Source: Steromphala cineraria (Eukaryota; Mollusca; Gastropoda; Trochida; Trochidae). From it: a stretch of 64,000 nucleotides of DNA. The stretch spans positions 57,674,898-57,738,897 of the forward strand of contig OU744724.1 of the NCBI GenBank assembly GCA_916613615.1, given 5' to 3'. Made by a program: the position numbers and the translations under genes. Of this stretch, positions 13,441-25,112 are shown in pieces (position 1 is the stretch's first letter; each line of letters opens with the position of its first letter). The notes under the pieces are model-generated. The model saw nothing but the letters and a program-made list of their open reading frames with translations. It was not told the DNA's origin and did no database searches.

Positions 13441-14869
13441 AATTTCAGCGCAGTACCACCAATGATTCGCTAATTCCAGCCAATGCTTGCAGGTTTCACT
13501 GCAATACATAGCCACGATAGTGGGCTTTCTCCCTGCAATAATACTAGCAGCCATGATATAAGTAAAATACTCTTGAAAGCGGCGTTAGACCCAAATTTAC
13601 CTCACCTATATTGATTTTTAATGTCAATGACAACCAAGTTTTACTTGAAGGTGTCGACTACAGTCATTCTTGAAATACAAGAGAAAGCAAAATGTTGGGA
13701 CAAATTATGGAACTGAATATCATTGTCCAACAATGATGATGGGAGCTACGTAGAAATGATACAAAACACAAAAGTTTGAATAAGATTGCACTCCTCCTGT
13801 AAGGAAAAAGATTTTGCCTTTGATAGAACTGAATCGTCTGTCAAGGTCAGAAGCTAATTAGAGAACTACATATTTCATAAAGTAGCTCGAAGCCCTACGG
13901 ATAAAGGTTACGCATTGATCTTAGTCCACTAAAAAGGAAGATAAAAACAGGATATTGGTATTGATTCGGTTGTCCGTGATTGCAGGAGACTATAGCAAGA
14001 GGTAGAATGGGCTTAGATTGGGACCGTTGAGTAGTCGTCAGGATATTTACTGATGTTTCCAATGACATGATTATTTCAAGAATGAACCCTGTTCTGCTCA
14101 TAGAGTGTAATTCCTTTTGTGAACAGTCCGCCTCTGATTGATTAAAGATAAAAGGGAACTCCATATAGATTTTTGGAACATTTGCTTGAAGTGAGGAAAT
14201 TAGGGCATTAATGCAGCTATAACTGGGGTGAAATTTAAGACATGTGCTCTGTAAGAGTTGAATTATTCTTTACTTAATGCTTTTTTCTTCATATCAAAGG
14301 AGGGTCTTTTGAATTGAATATAATGGAACTAGTTGTGCTTACGGTAGCATGTTTAATCCTGTGACATGCAGTCCTTTCTCAAATACCATGCATGAGTTCA
14401 GTATGCCAACGACAAAGGTAAATTGCAGGTTATTTCAATCCTTACAAACGGAGCTTATTTTTCGCACCTTTTGTTACTTGACAGTCCAGTCGGCATCAAT
14501 TGGTTTTGATTGGTCAGTGGCAGGTTTGACTATGGAGCTTATCACATGCTATATGCTACTTGTATTGAAACTAGTCATTAGTGAGGGATTATTAAAGAAC
14601 CTGAGGTGAAGGTTTGAGGACCCCCTGCGGAGTGTTTGTCAGGAGAAGTGTGAACTCGACACCTTGCTTTCTTTGAGCGCTTACACAAGTGCCCATTTTG
14701 TCCAGTTAGGCTGAGCGACACTACCTGTATTGAAGTCTGCTTAACGATCTTTGTTACCTGGTTCAAAATAAGTACTGAACAGTTGTTAAAAAATTTTGAA
14801 CTTGTTTAGAAATGAACATTTATCTCAACAGCTTAACCACTAGTTGGACCTCCATTTTTGTTGATGGCA

Positions 14870-15016
14870 AAACAGGCGATTTGGTTAGCTGCTGGTATGG
14901 TCATTGCTGGCAGTGTTTCCTGACTCTGAGGTTGTGGGTTCAATTCCCGCATGGGACTTGGATCTTTACTATTTAAGATAATGTGATCCTAAATATAACA
15001 ATGTTACATTTATCTT
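14870..15016 (+). mobile_element. tRNA-derived SINE, family D, plus-strand copy
   Basis: The sequence contains GGTATGGTCATTGCTGGC, box B-like GGGTTCAATTCCCGC and a conserved tail AAATATAACAATGTTACATTT. The same head, body and tail occur inverted at 17616-17768, which marks it as a dispersed element. The box A region is poorly conserved. Confidence 0.68.
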
Positions 15017-15959
15017 ATCAGTCGAAAAAAATCTATTTATTCAGGATTGGAGTTCTAATCAAACTTCCTCAGCACAAATGTTGTCATAATTGATGAACCT
15101 TATGTGAATATATAGTTCATCATACAAGGTACAAGTTGAAGCAATTTTTACTCAGGATACAGTGCATATTTCATGAACCTTCATGCATTTCAACTGGTAA
15201 AGCAAATATATTTTTTTACCATGTTTTCTCATTTAGAAAAAAATTTTTAATCATGGCAAAACTGCAATCTCATAAGGCATAATCGATGAACCGCTTTCAT
15301 GTGTTTACCTTAGGTCCAAGACAAATGGTTGCACATTATGCCACATCATTATCATTTTCTCCAGATACATATCTTAAATTCCCTTGAATTTTATTTTAAA
15401 ATCTATATTGATGAATCTCCTAGATTAAATAATAAAAAGAATGCACATAAGATGAAATTAAAAAGATCTTGTAATTGTGATTAGCACTTTGATGCTCATT
15501 TCCAGAGTTTCAAAAATAAATTTCTAAAAACATTTCCATAGATTAAAAAAAATAGATTTCGTAATAAAAACACCGCACACAATGAATATTAAATGAATCT
15601 TGTTCACTACAAGTGTTTTCTCATGGATCAAGGAAATGTGGTTTGTCATCTCTGTACATTATTTCCATGATGCAGAAAATCGTGTTATTCCAGCTGAGGC
15701 CGCTACAAACGATAGAGAGCTCGGCTATTGATCAGTCGGTGGAACTGTGGCTATTCCCATTCATTCCAGAACCATCAGGCCTAGATCCGAGCATGGTGTA
15801 GCGCTGATTTATAAAGCTACCGGGTAGGTAATGGAATCAAGATATGACCAGGCATGAGAGAAACGTATCAATAGAACTTCCGTCTACATTAGAAACACTT
15901 CACTTCATCCTCACAGAACTCTTGGGCTGAATCTGTATCAACACTGATTATTATGAGGC

Positions 15960-16200
15960 GGAACTTGGAAGAATCGAACATGTACTTATCTTGTAGGTGT
16001 GGGCACGACCGTAGAATACTTAGATCAACTCTGATAATTGGAAAACGAATCTGTAAGAATGGTACCGTGAGCTCCAAGAATCGAATGTGTACTTATCTTG
16101 TAGGTGTGTGCACAACCCGAGAATACTTAGATCAACTCAGATAATTGGAAAACGAATCTGTAAGAATGGTACCAGGGGTTGCAAGAATCGAACATGTACA
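15960..16200. repeat. 107-bp tandem repeat, about 2.2 copies
   Basis: AAGAATCGAACATGTAC-like starts lie at 15969, 16076 and 16183. Between them the units share TACTTATCTTGTAGGTGTG and GGAAAACGAATCTGTAAGAA. The copies are close to identical. The array is followed directly by the longer-period array at 16246. Confidence 0.8.
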
Positions 16201-16245
16201 TGTTTCTAAGTGTCTGTAGGACCATTGGACTTGGATCAAGCAAGT

Positions 16246-16775
16246 TCAATTCTGGCACTGGGGCAATGAATCTTTAAGAATCGAACCACTAATTCATAAA
16301 AATCAATTGTAGCTTTCTTGAAAGATGTTACAGTGAAATCTTGTCATGTGAAGTCTTGCATGTTGCATGGTGTTAGAATAAACCTTAGCTATTCAATTGA
16401 CAGATTACATACACCAAATCAATTCTGGCATTGTGGCAATGAATCTCTAAGAATCAAGTCACAAATTCATAAGAATCGAATGCAGCTTACTTGAAAGATG
16501 TTACTGGGAAATCTTGTCATGTGGAGTCTTGCGTGTCGCATGGTGTTAGAATGGTGTTAGAATTAACCTTAGCTATTCATTTGAGAGATTACATACACCC
16601 AAATCAACTCTGGAACTGTTGCAATGAATCTCTAAGAATCAAACAACAAATTCATAAGAATCAAATGCAGCTTACTTAAAAGATGTAACCGGGAAATGTT
16701 GTCATGTGAAGTCTTGCGTGTCGCTTGGTGTTAGAATAAACCTTAGCTATTCAATTGACAGATTACATACACCGA
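16246..16775. repeat. 173-185 bp tandem repeat, three copies
   Basis: TCAATTCTGGCA-type starts lie at 16246, 16419 and 16604. The units share GCAATGAATCTCTAAGAATC, GATGTTACYGRGAAATCTTGTC-like sequence and ACCTTAGCTATTCA. The second unit carries an extra internal duplication of ATGGTGTTAGA, which explains its greater length. Confidence 0.8.
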
Positions 16776-17615
16776 AATGACATTCCAGTCATCTGTTATT
16801 GGATCAAGAGATTCTCTTTAACAAAAGCTGTTCTTTATTATGATTATCCTGTGATACTGTTTGTTACCAAACAAACTTTTCCTATTTGTGTATAAATCAA
16901 AGCTTAGATTGATCAATCATTGTTGTTCAAAATCTTTGATGTTGCCAACGTCATAGCTTTGATATGATTTATTTTGACATGGACAAAGAGAATTGAAAGC
17001 TTTTTGGTGTATCTGTTGCATGGCCAATTGTCTGTGAAGATATGTTAATATTTTTGTCATGTTTATCAAAACTGATGAAATTCTCTGTAGAGTTTTGAAA
17101 AAAATCCTCTCTTTTTTTAAGGTGGCGTCTGCTTTACTTTTTACTTTGAAATTGAATCATTCTAAATGAATTTGAAATAATTTTCAGTATCAGAAATAAA
17201 AAATGTAATATGATGAGCTAAGAATAAGTTCATTTCCCAGATAAGTAAGGCAAGATTATTGATACGATCACCATATAAGCTTCAATCTAAACGTAGGATC
17301 AGAAAGGATCTAGGTCAATACCTTCACAAATTGAGTATTCCTAAACAGTAAAGTCCTAAATCCCTGTATTTAGTCAAGGTTGCTGAGGCAATCATATTCT
17401 TTACTAACTTTCAAGGTTATTTGGAGAAATATTTTTCAGTGAAATTTCTGAAAATTCCAATGTTTATTGTTGTATTGTTACAAAGACTGGGTTATGCCAC
17501 CTTGTTTTGAGGGAATGACACGATGTTATGTTTTCCTTTTGCTCTTTTTAAAATCAGATATAACTCTCTGTACTACGAATAAATTAGAGTTATATGTCAT
17601 TAAGATAGTAAACAA

Positions 17616-17768
17616 ATGTAACATTGTTATATTTGGGATCACACTATCCTGAATAGTAAAGACTCTTGTACTTTTTCGGGCCGAGTCCCATGCAGGATTG
17701 AAACCACAACCTCAGAGTTGGGCAACACCGCCAGCAATGACCATACCAACAGCTAACCAACTTGCCTG
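17616..17768 (-). mobile_element. tRNA-derived SINE, family D, minus-strand copy
   Basis: The reverse complement matches 14870-15016 block by block: GGTTAGCTGYTGGTATGGTC, CTCTGAGGTTGTGG, GCATGGGACT, and the tail AAATATAACAATGTTACATTT. It is about 2.6 kb from the plus copy and in the opposite orientation. Confidence 0.68.
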
Positions 17769-17859
17769 TTAGCCATTAATTATTCAGCTACATAATTATC
17801 GTAAAGTGAAATGGTTGCCTGTCGCTTATTTGGAGAAATAAGGAATGTTATATTGATGC

Positions 17860-18179
17860 TACCGTATTCGACCTAATAAGCGCCCTACTTCAATAAGTGT
17901 CCCCAAAGGGTTTTTGTATTTAGGTCTGATAACCGCCCGTGTACCAGCGGTACTAAGATAATAAAATTTACTTTACATTAAATCGCAATATGTGTTATTT
18001 TCTACTCAACAATTTGTAAGTATGTTTTGAATGCCTGTATCAGTTATCAATTACAATCTTAACACAGTTTCACTTGAGTACCGTCTTTTGTTTTCGGTCG
18101 TCATTCCCACTACTTTAATAAGCGCCCACCAAAGTCAATTTTTTAAGCGCCCTGGGTGCTTATTTGGTCAAATACGGTA
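17860..18179. mobile_element. Short TIR DNA element (MITE) with TACCGTATT ends
   Basis: The left end TACCGTATTCGACCTAATAA and the right end, read inverted as TACCGTATTTGACCAAATAA, are terminal inverted repeats of about 26 bp. They continue into AAGCGCCC/AAGCACCC. An additional internal AATAAGCGCCC copy lies near the right end. No coding capacity is present and no clear target-site duplication is visible. Confidence 0.75.
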
Positions 18180-19335
18180 TTTCTTATTTAGCATGAGATT
18201 TAAACCTGCCTCTAGGAGGACTTAGCCTATATTCAACACAAAGATGACTTAAAAATAATCTCTAAGATTCTCCTTCTTTGCCCTTGGCACTCCTTGTTAA
18301 ATATGTTTTGAATGCAGGATTAAATTGAAAAACCATATTTCAATTTTAAAAACTTTAATGTAATCAATATTGAAACTCTTGCATTTAGTGTTAGTTTTAT
18401 GGTTTTTGTGCGCTTATAAAATCATTATTTCAAGAAGTTACCTTATCATGATTATATTTCTCAATTTCTTAATAGTAAACACTCAAAAGAGTATATAAAT
18501 AGTTAAATTTTAAAAAACCTTAAATTTTAATGAGCGAAAAATATCTTTATGGCAGTTTCTTATGAATTTTCAAATGTAAAAATAAATGTGTATTGCATTT
18601 TAAAAGAATTATCATTCAAAACATGATGCCATAACTCTTCAAAGCACACAAGTCAGCTGCTTTGAACTTGGTACGATATGATTATTGAAAGTGTTATGGG
18701 GAAGAAAATGCTTTGCATGTGAATAAAACGTTGAAAATAAAACTTATTATAAAGCTGAATATCTTAGCCAGCAAGGTTTTGATTTCTGCAGATAACTACA
18801 AGAACACTCATTTCCTAATCATATCATTGTAAATATTGGTGATTATGTATTTGAAGTTTGCAATTCATCCTATCCATCACTGGGTAAAAAAGTGTAAAAA
18901 TTATACTCTTTGATATTGCTTTGCTTCTTATAGAACAAGTTCAGTGTGAGATTATAATTGAAAGGAATTTTTTTTGTAAGAGTTGTCCTTAAGATTAGTT
19001 GGTACGATGGTACAAGCATCACAGGAACTGATCTCTGTTTGAATTGGATCAATGAGAGGAACTTTGCTCACTGAATAGGTCTTGTTATTACCCAAAGGGT
19101 TGAAAATAAGTAGTGTCATATTTTCAATATGAGCACATGTGCACATATCACTTTTGCCTAGCAAAGATTGTTGTGGCGCGACTAGCGGTATAATTACGTC
19201 TGTGACATCATAACACAATTGATCATGACATCACTATCGCCAGGCTCGCAAGGAAAGTGCGCCATTTCCTAGATTTTTCTAAGAGAATAAAATGGAACAG
19301 AATCGTTAATAAAGAAATTATTACCCTCGAAAGTG

Positions 19336-19437
19336 TGTCATATGACTTTTACGAAACTCGTGCAAAATTGTGTATAACCCTTGCTCTCGCTCAGACAATA
19401 CACAAATTCACACTCGTTTCGTAAAAGTCATATGACA
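19336..19437. repeat. Long hairpin (inverted repeat, about 40-bp arms)
   Basis: The left arm starts TGTCATATGACTTTTACGAA at 19336, and the right arm ends with its complement at 19437. Arms of about 40 nt match except for a few positions and enclose a loop of about 20 nt. It could be a compact foldback element or a cruciform-prone sequence. Confidence 0.8.
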
Positions 19438-19543
19438 TAATTTTTATGATATATGTTGTAGTGATTGAAGTTTATATTCATTCAAAGAAAGGAAACAGTT
19501 TTTTTGAAAAAATATCAAGGCATAAATATAGAAACTAGCAATA

Positions 19544-19884
19544 TTAAAGGAGCAGTATCATTTTAGAGGGGATATATGGTGATGTCAGGAAAATGAAAAT
19601 AAAAGGTTCAATTTGAAAGACAAGCAGTAATAAATCAAATATTTAATGTAAAGTTCAGCTATGGGATTCCTTTTTCTTACACAAAATGAATCAAAGGTGT
19701 TCACACAAAATGGCCGCCAATGGACTTTATGTGAATCTCATAATTTGTTCTCAGACTATGGATGATTAGTTTGTGTTATGAGATTTTTGACAATATCAAA
19801 ATATTACATTTAGCATTAATGTACATCTATCAGTGAAAAATTTAAAATTATTGATTTTCAAAAAACTAGCTACTTCCCCTTTAA
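19544..19884 (+). mobile_element. TTAA-flanked MITE, copy 2
   Basis: It starts TTAAAGGAGCAGTATCA and ends CTACTTCCCCTTTAA. The interior matches the 2993-3354 copy, including TTTTTCTTACACAAAATGAA and GTTCACACAAAATGGCCGCC. The terminal repeats are more degraded than in copy 1. Confidence 0.8.
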
Positions 19885-21075
19885 TTAAGTCACAATGCAA
19901 ACAGGACTGGTGATGAGGGTGTTTATTAGTTTGAAAAAGGCTGTTTTTGTTCTCTTAAGATATCATCTGCAGATTTTACTCTTTTGCTTAGAATTCTAAA
20001 TAACATTTATTTGAGGTTTGCATGGCCATAATAGGGTAGATAATCATGTTAAAGAGATATTTTCATCAAATGAAATTGTTATTAAACTAAACTTTAAAAA
20101 AACAAACATGTTTGATTGACTTCATGTTAAGAGTTAAAGAGATGAGAGTTGTATTTTCCATCTGTCAATTTCCCCCCATCAAAACACTCATCTAGCAAAC
20201 GTTTTTGGCAATATTTGCCAACGATCAGTCGTTATTCAGCCAATAACGTTATTATTCTATAAGGAACATACTTAAGATAAGCCATTTGTCAATAACATTT
20301 TACATCCGAGTAACTTCTCAATCAGCAATCAGTATGTTAAAGTATTTTATGTGTTTACTAGAACCGAAAGCAGATGATTTCATCAATAAGGTTTTCCATT
20401 TCCCTGCTGTTGATGACAGCTCAATCATCGTGCACTGGCTAACGGTACTTTATACGTTGCCCAATTATTCCTTGATTCTCTATGTGCCTTCCAACTTCCT
20501 TTCCTACACCATATACCATTCTGAGCACCTCATTTCTCTCCGTTACCTCACACAAGTGTACGCCATGGGCCCAAACTGACGTGATTACTGTTCGATAATA
20601 TCTTTACATCAGTTTTCCAGCTTGTTTCACTCGTTATGGTCACTCTGTTCAGCAGTGAACTCGGTGCAGAGTCATAGAGTGAGCTGTAGTTTGTTTGCCT
20701 TGGAAGTCGTCCGAGACCTAGAATGACTTTCCTCATGCCCAGCGCTGGCTTCTTGTAAACTGGGAAGGGGGTGCATGTAATTAAATTTGATTGCCCAATT
20801 CTTGTAGGTAGTAAATGTGGCTATTTGAAGGCAAGTGTGTGTGAAGTGTGAATGTGGACGGATGAAGTAGGTGTCTGTCTGGAACTGGTTCAGGTACGCA
20901 GCTCTGTAGAGAGATTTGATGTTGGGTTCACAGAATCTTACCTCTGAAATGCAGCATAAGGATTTAGCATTGTGTGTCAGTGTGTCTAGAACTGAGGGCC
21001 AGGTACACATCTTTTTAGAGAGATTTTCTGGGAATCAGAGAATCTTACCTTTGAAAAGCAGCATAAGGATTTAGC

Positions 21076-23064
21076 CTGGGGAGAACAACAAGACTGAGCA
21101 AACCATGGATAAGCGACAACACCTGGAAAAGAGTGGATGAGAGAAGAAAGGCCAAGGAGAAACTTGAGACAGTGAAATCAGAAAGAATGAAGGATAAATG
21201 GAAGAAGGATTACAAAGCGAAAGATAAAGAAGTAAAGAAGAGTGCTAGAGAGGACAAAAGAAAGTGGCTAGAAGGAAAAGCAGACGAAGCTGAAAGAGCA
21301 GCAGAAAACGGCAGAAGCAAAGAACTATACTGCATCACAAAGGCAATAGCTGGAACACGGAAAAAACAGTCAGCAAGCGTAAAAAGTAAGACAGGTGAAG
21401 TGATGACAGACAAGAAAGAGCGCCTGGAAAGATGGGTCGAACACTTCAATGAAGTTCTCAACAGAGAAGAACCCTTGAATCCACTTAGGGATGAGGATAT
21501 GGAAACAACGGATGAGATAAGTGAGATAGAGCTGGGGGAATGGTCTGTAGAAGAAGTAAGGGCAGCACTCAGAAAGACAAAGAATGGTAAAGCAGCCGGA
21601 GTTGATGAAGTACCACCAGAGCTACTCAAAGCGGACATGAAGTTTACACCGGAAAGATTGGCTGATATGTATAACCAGATGTGGAAAGAAGAAAGATGGC
21701 CGGAGTTGTGGAAAAAAGGTCTGATTTGTAAGATATTCAAGAAAGGCGACATAAGAGAATGTAACAACTGGAGAGGAGTCACCCTGCTACCTGTAATCAG
21801 CAAGGTTTTCTGCAGGATGATGATAGACAGAATAAGGAAGGGAGTCGACAAGAGACTACGAAAAGAACAGGCAGGATTCAGACCGAAGCGCAGCACAACA
21901 GAACAAATATTCATACTCCGAAACATCCTGGAGCAAACTCATGAATGGAGGGCACCTTTATACATACATTTCATCGATTTTGAAAAGGCATTCGACTCCG
22001 TGCATAGAGAAGGGTTATGGAGGATCATGAGAAGCTATGGAGTACCGGACAAGATGGTTAGAACAATAACAGAGATATACAGCGGGCTACAGTGTGCAGT
22101 CATAGATGGAGATGAAACATCAGAATGGTTTACGATCAGATCGGGAGTGAAGCAAGGATGTGTGATGTCAGGATTCCTGTTCCTATTGATCATAGATTGG
22201 ATCATGAGGAGGACAACATCAGATAAGAACAGAGGAATAAGATGGAACTTCACTACATTCCTTGAAGACCTGGATTTTGCTGATGATATTGGCCTCCTCT
22301 CAGCCAACATAAACCACCTGAGGGAAAAAACAGACCGGCTAACCTCCAATGCAGCAAAGGTTGGAATGAAACTGAATGGAAGGAAATGCAAAACACTCAG
22401 GAGTGAGCACACAAACAGCCAAGAATTGCTACAAGTGGATAACATCAAGGTTGAAGATATCTCAGAATTTGTTTACCTCGGGGCTATAGTTGACAGGCAA
22501 GGAGGAGGAAGTGCCGACATCAAGAACCGGCTACAGAAAGCAAGAGGAGCATTCCACCGTTTGTCCAGAGTATGGAGTTCACAAGCAATAGGACGAAAGA
22601 CAAAGCTTAAACTATATAAGACCCTGGTAAGACCGGTACTACTTTATGGCTGTGAGACATGGAAAATAACAAGGGCAGAGGAAGACCATCTGAACACATT
22701 CCAGAACAAGTGCCTAAGAAGACTCCTGCACATAAGATGGTACCACAAGGTCTCAAACAAGGAAATTATGACGAGAACAGAGATTGTTAACATCAGCTAC
22801 GAGATAAGAAGAAGAAGATGGACATGGATCGGGCATATCCTCAGAAGAAAAGAAGACAATGACTGCTTCACTGCAATGGGTTGGGCTCCACAAGGGAAAA
22901 GAGCAAGAGGAAGGCCAAAAACAACATGGCGTAGAACTGTGGAGAAGGAAAGGACCCAAGCGGGATGGACAAGTTGGGAGGCTGCAAAGAAAGCAGCAGC
23001 TGATAGACCCGGATGGTTGCGCAGCGTGGAGGCCTTATGCGCCTACTGGCGTGGAGAGATTTAA
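21076..23064 (+). CDS. LINE reverse transcriptase, 5' partial (RTE-like)
   Basis: This is the pol-type ORF of the non-LTR element; it would copy element RNA at a nicked target. The open frame is continuous from the 5' break at 21076. A GTG at 21133 is the first start-like codon, but the protein is a truncated fragment and no true start is present. Numbering from 21133, the reverse-transcriptase core shows NWRGVTLLP (about 212), motif A FIDFEKAFDS (about 279), motif B GVKQGC (about 338) and the catalytic FADD at 382-385. Downstream are YLGAIVD, LLYGCETW and a C-terminal WIGHILRR (565) to RGRPKTTWRR region typical of RTE-type LINEs. The 5' part is lysine/glutamate-rich, matching the linker between endonuclease and RT. 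With the endonuclease missing it is probably inactive on its own. Clade assignment is from motif memory, without a database search. Confidence 0.85.
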   Translation: MGRTTRLSKPWISDNTWKRVDERRKAKEKLETVKSERMKDKWKKDYKAKDKEVKKSAREDKRKWLEGKADEAERAAENGRSKELYCITKAIAGTRKKQSASVKSKTGEVMTDKKERLERWVEHFNEVLNREEPLNPLRDEDMETTDEISEIELGEWSVEEVRAALRKTKNGKAAGVDEVPPELLKADMKFTPERLADMYNQMWKEERWPELWKKGLICKIFKKGDIRECNNWRGVTLLPVISKVFCRMMIDRIRKGVDKRLRKEQAGFRPKRSTTEQIFILRNILEQTHEWRAPLYIHFIDFEKAFDSVHREGLWRIMRSYGVPDKMVRTITEIYSGLQCAVIDGDETSEWFTIRSGVKQGCVMSGFLFLLIIDWIMRRTTSDKNRGIRWNFTTFLEDLDFADDIGLLSANINHLREKTDRLTSNAAKVGMKLNGRKCKTLRSEHTNSQELLQVDNIKVEDISEFVYLGAIVDRQGGGSADIKNRLQKARGAFHRLSRVWSSQAIGRKTKLKLYKTLVRPVLLYGCETWKITRAEEDHLNTFQNKCLRRLLHIRWYHKVSNKEIMTRTEIVNISYEIRRRRWTWIGHILRRKEDNDCFTAMGWAPQGKRARGRPKTTWRRTVEKERTQAGWTSWEAAKKAAADRPGWLRSVEALCAYWRGEI

Positions 23065-23077
23065 GGTTAAGGTAAGG
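21076..23077 (+). mobile_element. 5'-truncated RTE-like non-LTR retrotransposon
   Basis: The 2.0-kb insertion is bounded by a direct repeat ATAAGGATTTAGC at 21063-21075 and 23078-23090. This fits a target-site duplication, although the last few bases blend into the tail. The 3' tail is a short TAAGG-type simple repeat rather than poly(A), as is common in RTE elements. The endonuclease domain is missing, so the element is 5' truncated, yet the remaining ORF has no stop or frameshift. Confidence 0.8.
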
Positions 23078-23797
23078 ATAAGGATTTAGCATTTTCAGTA
23101 TGTCTGTCTAGAACATTGAGCCAGCTACATGGCTCTGTAGAGAGGTTTTCTGGTAGGTTAAAACAATCTTACCTCTGAAATACAGCATAAGGATTTAGCA
23201 TTTTCAGTATGTCTGTCTAGAACTGAGGGCCAGATATGCAGCTCTGTAGAGAGATTTCTGGGAATCAGAGAATATTTCTTCTGAAATAATGGCATAAGGA
23301 TTTAGCATTTTCATTGAGTGAGAGGATACCTGATGATTTGTTTTTGATTTAACTTTTTTCATTCAGTGAAAAAGGATTCGGAACATGTTATCCAACTTAG
23401 GTTGTAGGATTTGTACAGAACTCAGCTTGAACATGTGTATGAGCTATAATATTTTAAGCATACTTGTGAGAGTCAAAGATTTGGGATGTTATGCAAAGAA
23501 CTCTAAAATGTCCTTACAATAACAAGTTTGAGATTGTATACAGACCTACCATGGAACTCAAACTGGACTTGTATTGGTCTTATATTGGGTTTTAGCAAGT
23601 ATCTGTAACAGAAGACAATGCTTAAGGATTAAGCATGGAACTTTGTGCCTGGACTTGTATTTGATATGGGCCCTTTGGTATTAGCGAAGTCTGTAGTGTT
23701 CAGTAGTGTTTTCCATATATATGCTTTTTTACATTCAGGAACAGTAACATCAAAACTGGAGTTGTACAACTTTGAAAAGAAGGCTTACGCATTTGCC

Positions 23798-24060
23798 ACT
23801 CTCTGATACACTGTAAAATGATGAAGAAACATAGAACTGAGAATATTGGTGTTTGAATGACTGGGATGATGGTCACTGTAAGGAAGGCATCATGCATTTA
23901 CAACTCTCTGATACACTGTAAAATGATGAAGAAACATAGAACTGAGAATATTGGTGTCTGAATGAGTGTGATGATGGTCACTGGTAGGAAGGCATCATGC
24001 ATTTACCACTCTCTGATAATCAGTATAATGATAAAGAAGTATGTAACTGAGAATTTTTGT
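23798..24060. repeat. 105-bp tandem repeat, about 2.5 copies
   Basis: ACTCTCTGATA starts lie at 23798, 23903 and 24008, exactly 105 bp apart. The shared blocks are AACTGAGAATATTGGTGT, GATGATGGTCACTG and GGAAGGCATCATGCATTTA. The third unit is decayed. Confidence 0.8.
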
Positions 24061-24805
24061 GTCTATGTGACTGGAATGATGGTAATGGCATAAGAGTCTT
24101 TATACCTGCCCAGATCATTCAAGCCATGAACTAAAGGATAAAATGAAGTAAACAAAGGCATAGACCGTCTGGACCACTGTTTCTATCAAGTGCCTCTGTA
24201 TTATGTGTATATTGGATATTGCCCAAAGCACATGCTGAAGAAGAAGAAAATGGATAACCCTGGCTTTGGTTCTGTTTAATTGCTATTCAAACAGAGCCTT
24301 TATTTCTGAATGCTGACACTGTTCTTATAACACTTTATAGTGATGAAACATAAAACCAGAGAAAAGTTGCTGTTGTTCAGGAATTTCACTTACTAAAAAC
24401 TTTTATATTTCATTAAACGTGTATCATGAAAGTTTCCCAAGTTAATATTCCATTCAGCCATGGATATGCACCTAACGGCCAAAACATGTTAATGTTTTTA
24501 AAAAAAGATAAGAAGATTGATTAATGGCAATGCAATAGTGGACATCTTTATTTCATAGAATACATTGAAGGGGGAACCAATTTAATGGAGGGAGACAAAA
24601 TAGGGATGGATATTGATCCTAAGATCGGTATAATCCGAGGGAACCCTAATACATGTACAGCAGAGACACTAGGGGCTCAGACTGCTAGAGAGATGCTGGA
24701 TCCAGGAGACTGGACTGGGCTGGAGAACCAGGTACTGGCTTAGAGCACTGACACTAGACACTGATACTTGCACAACTGTACCATGATTCTACTGTCAATA
24801 GGCGT

Positions 24806-25112
24806 TAGTGGTGATACAGTCGAACCCAGTGATTTACTATATGGGTGATACAGTCAAACCCAGTGATTGACTTTATTGATGAGACTGTCAAACCCATTGA
24901 TTGTCTTTATTTGTGATAGTCAAACCAGTGATTGACTATATTCATGATACAGTCAAACCCAGTGATTGACTATATGGGTGATACAGTCAAACCCAGTGAT
25001 TGAGTATTTCAGTGATACAGTCAAACCCAGTGATTTCTTGACTAAATTCTCTGAAATGAAAATATGTCATGCAGCTATTAGTGGTGATACCGTCGAACCC
25101 AGTGATTTCTAG
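24806..25112. repeat. ~38-bp minisatellite with GTCAAACCCAGTGATTG core
   Basis: The core GATACAGTCAAACCCAGTG recurs about eight times with variable spacers such as ACTATATGGGT. Units degrade toward the 3' end and grade into the R1 repeat copy at about 25050-25283. Confidence 0.8.

Larger units (their letters stand above)
20850..23310. repeat. 107-109 bp minisatellite interrupted by a LINE
   Basis: Units containing GCATAAGGATTTAGC, CTAGAACTGAGGGCCAG and AGAGAGATTTTCTGGGAATC recur. Their starts lie near 20954 and 21061, then beyond the inserted LINE near 23078, 23187 and 23294. About five units remain in total. The period is constant once the LINE at 21076-23077 is removed, so the LINE inserted into a pre-existing array. 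Confidence 0.8.

Noticed and set aside
21210..21926. 238-codon minus-strand open frame
   Set aside because: It lies antisense to the LINE reverse transcriptase, is serine/leucine-rich, and has no domain. It is a shadow of the sense frame.
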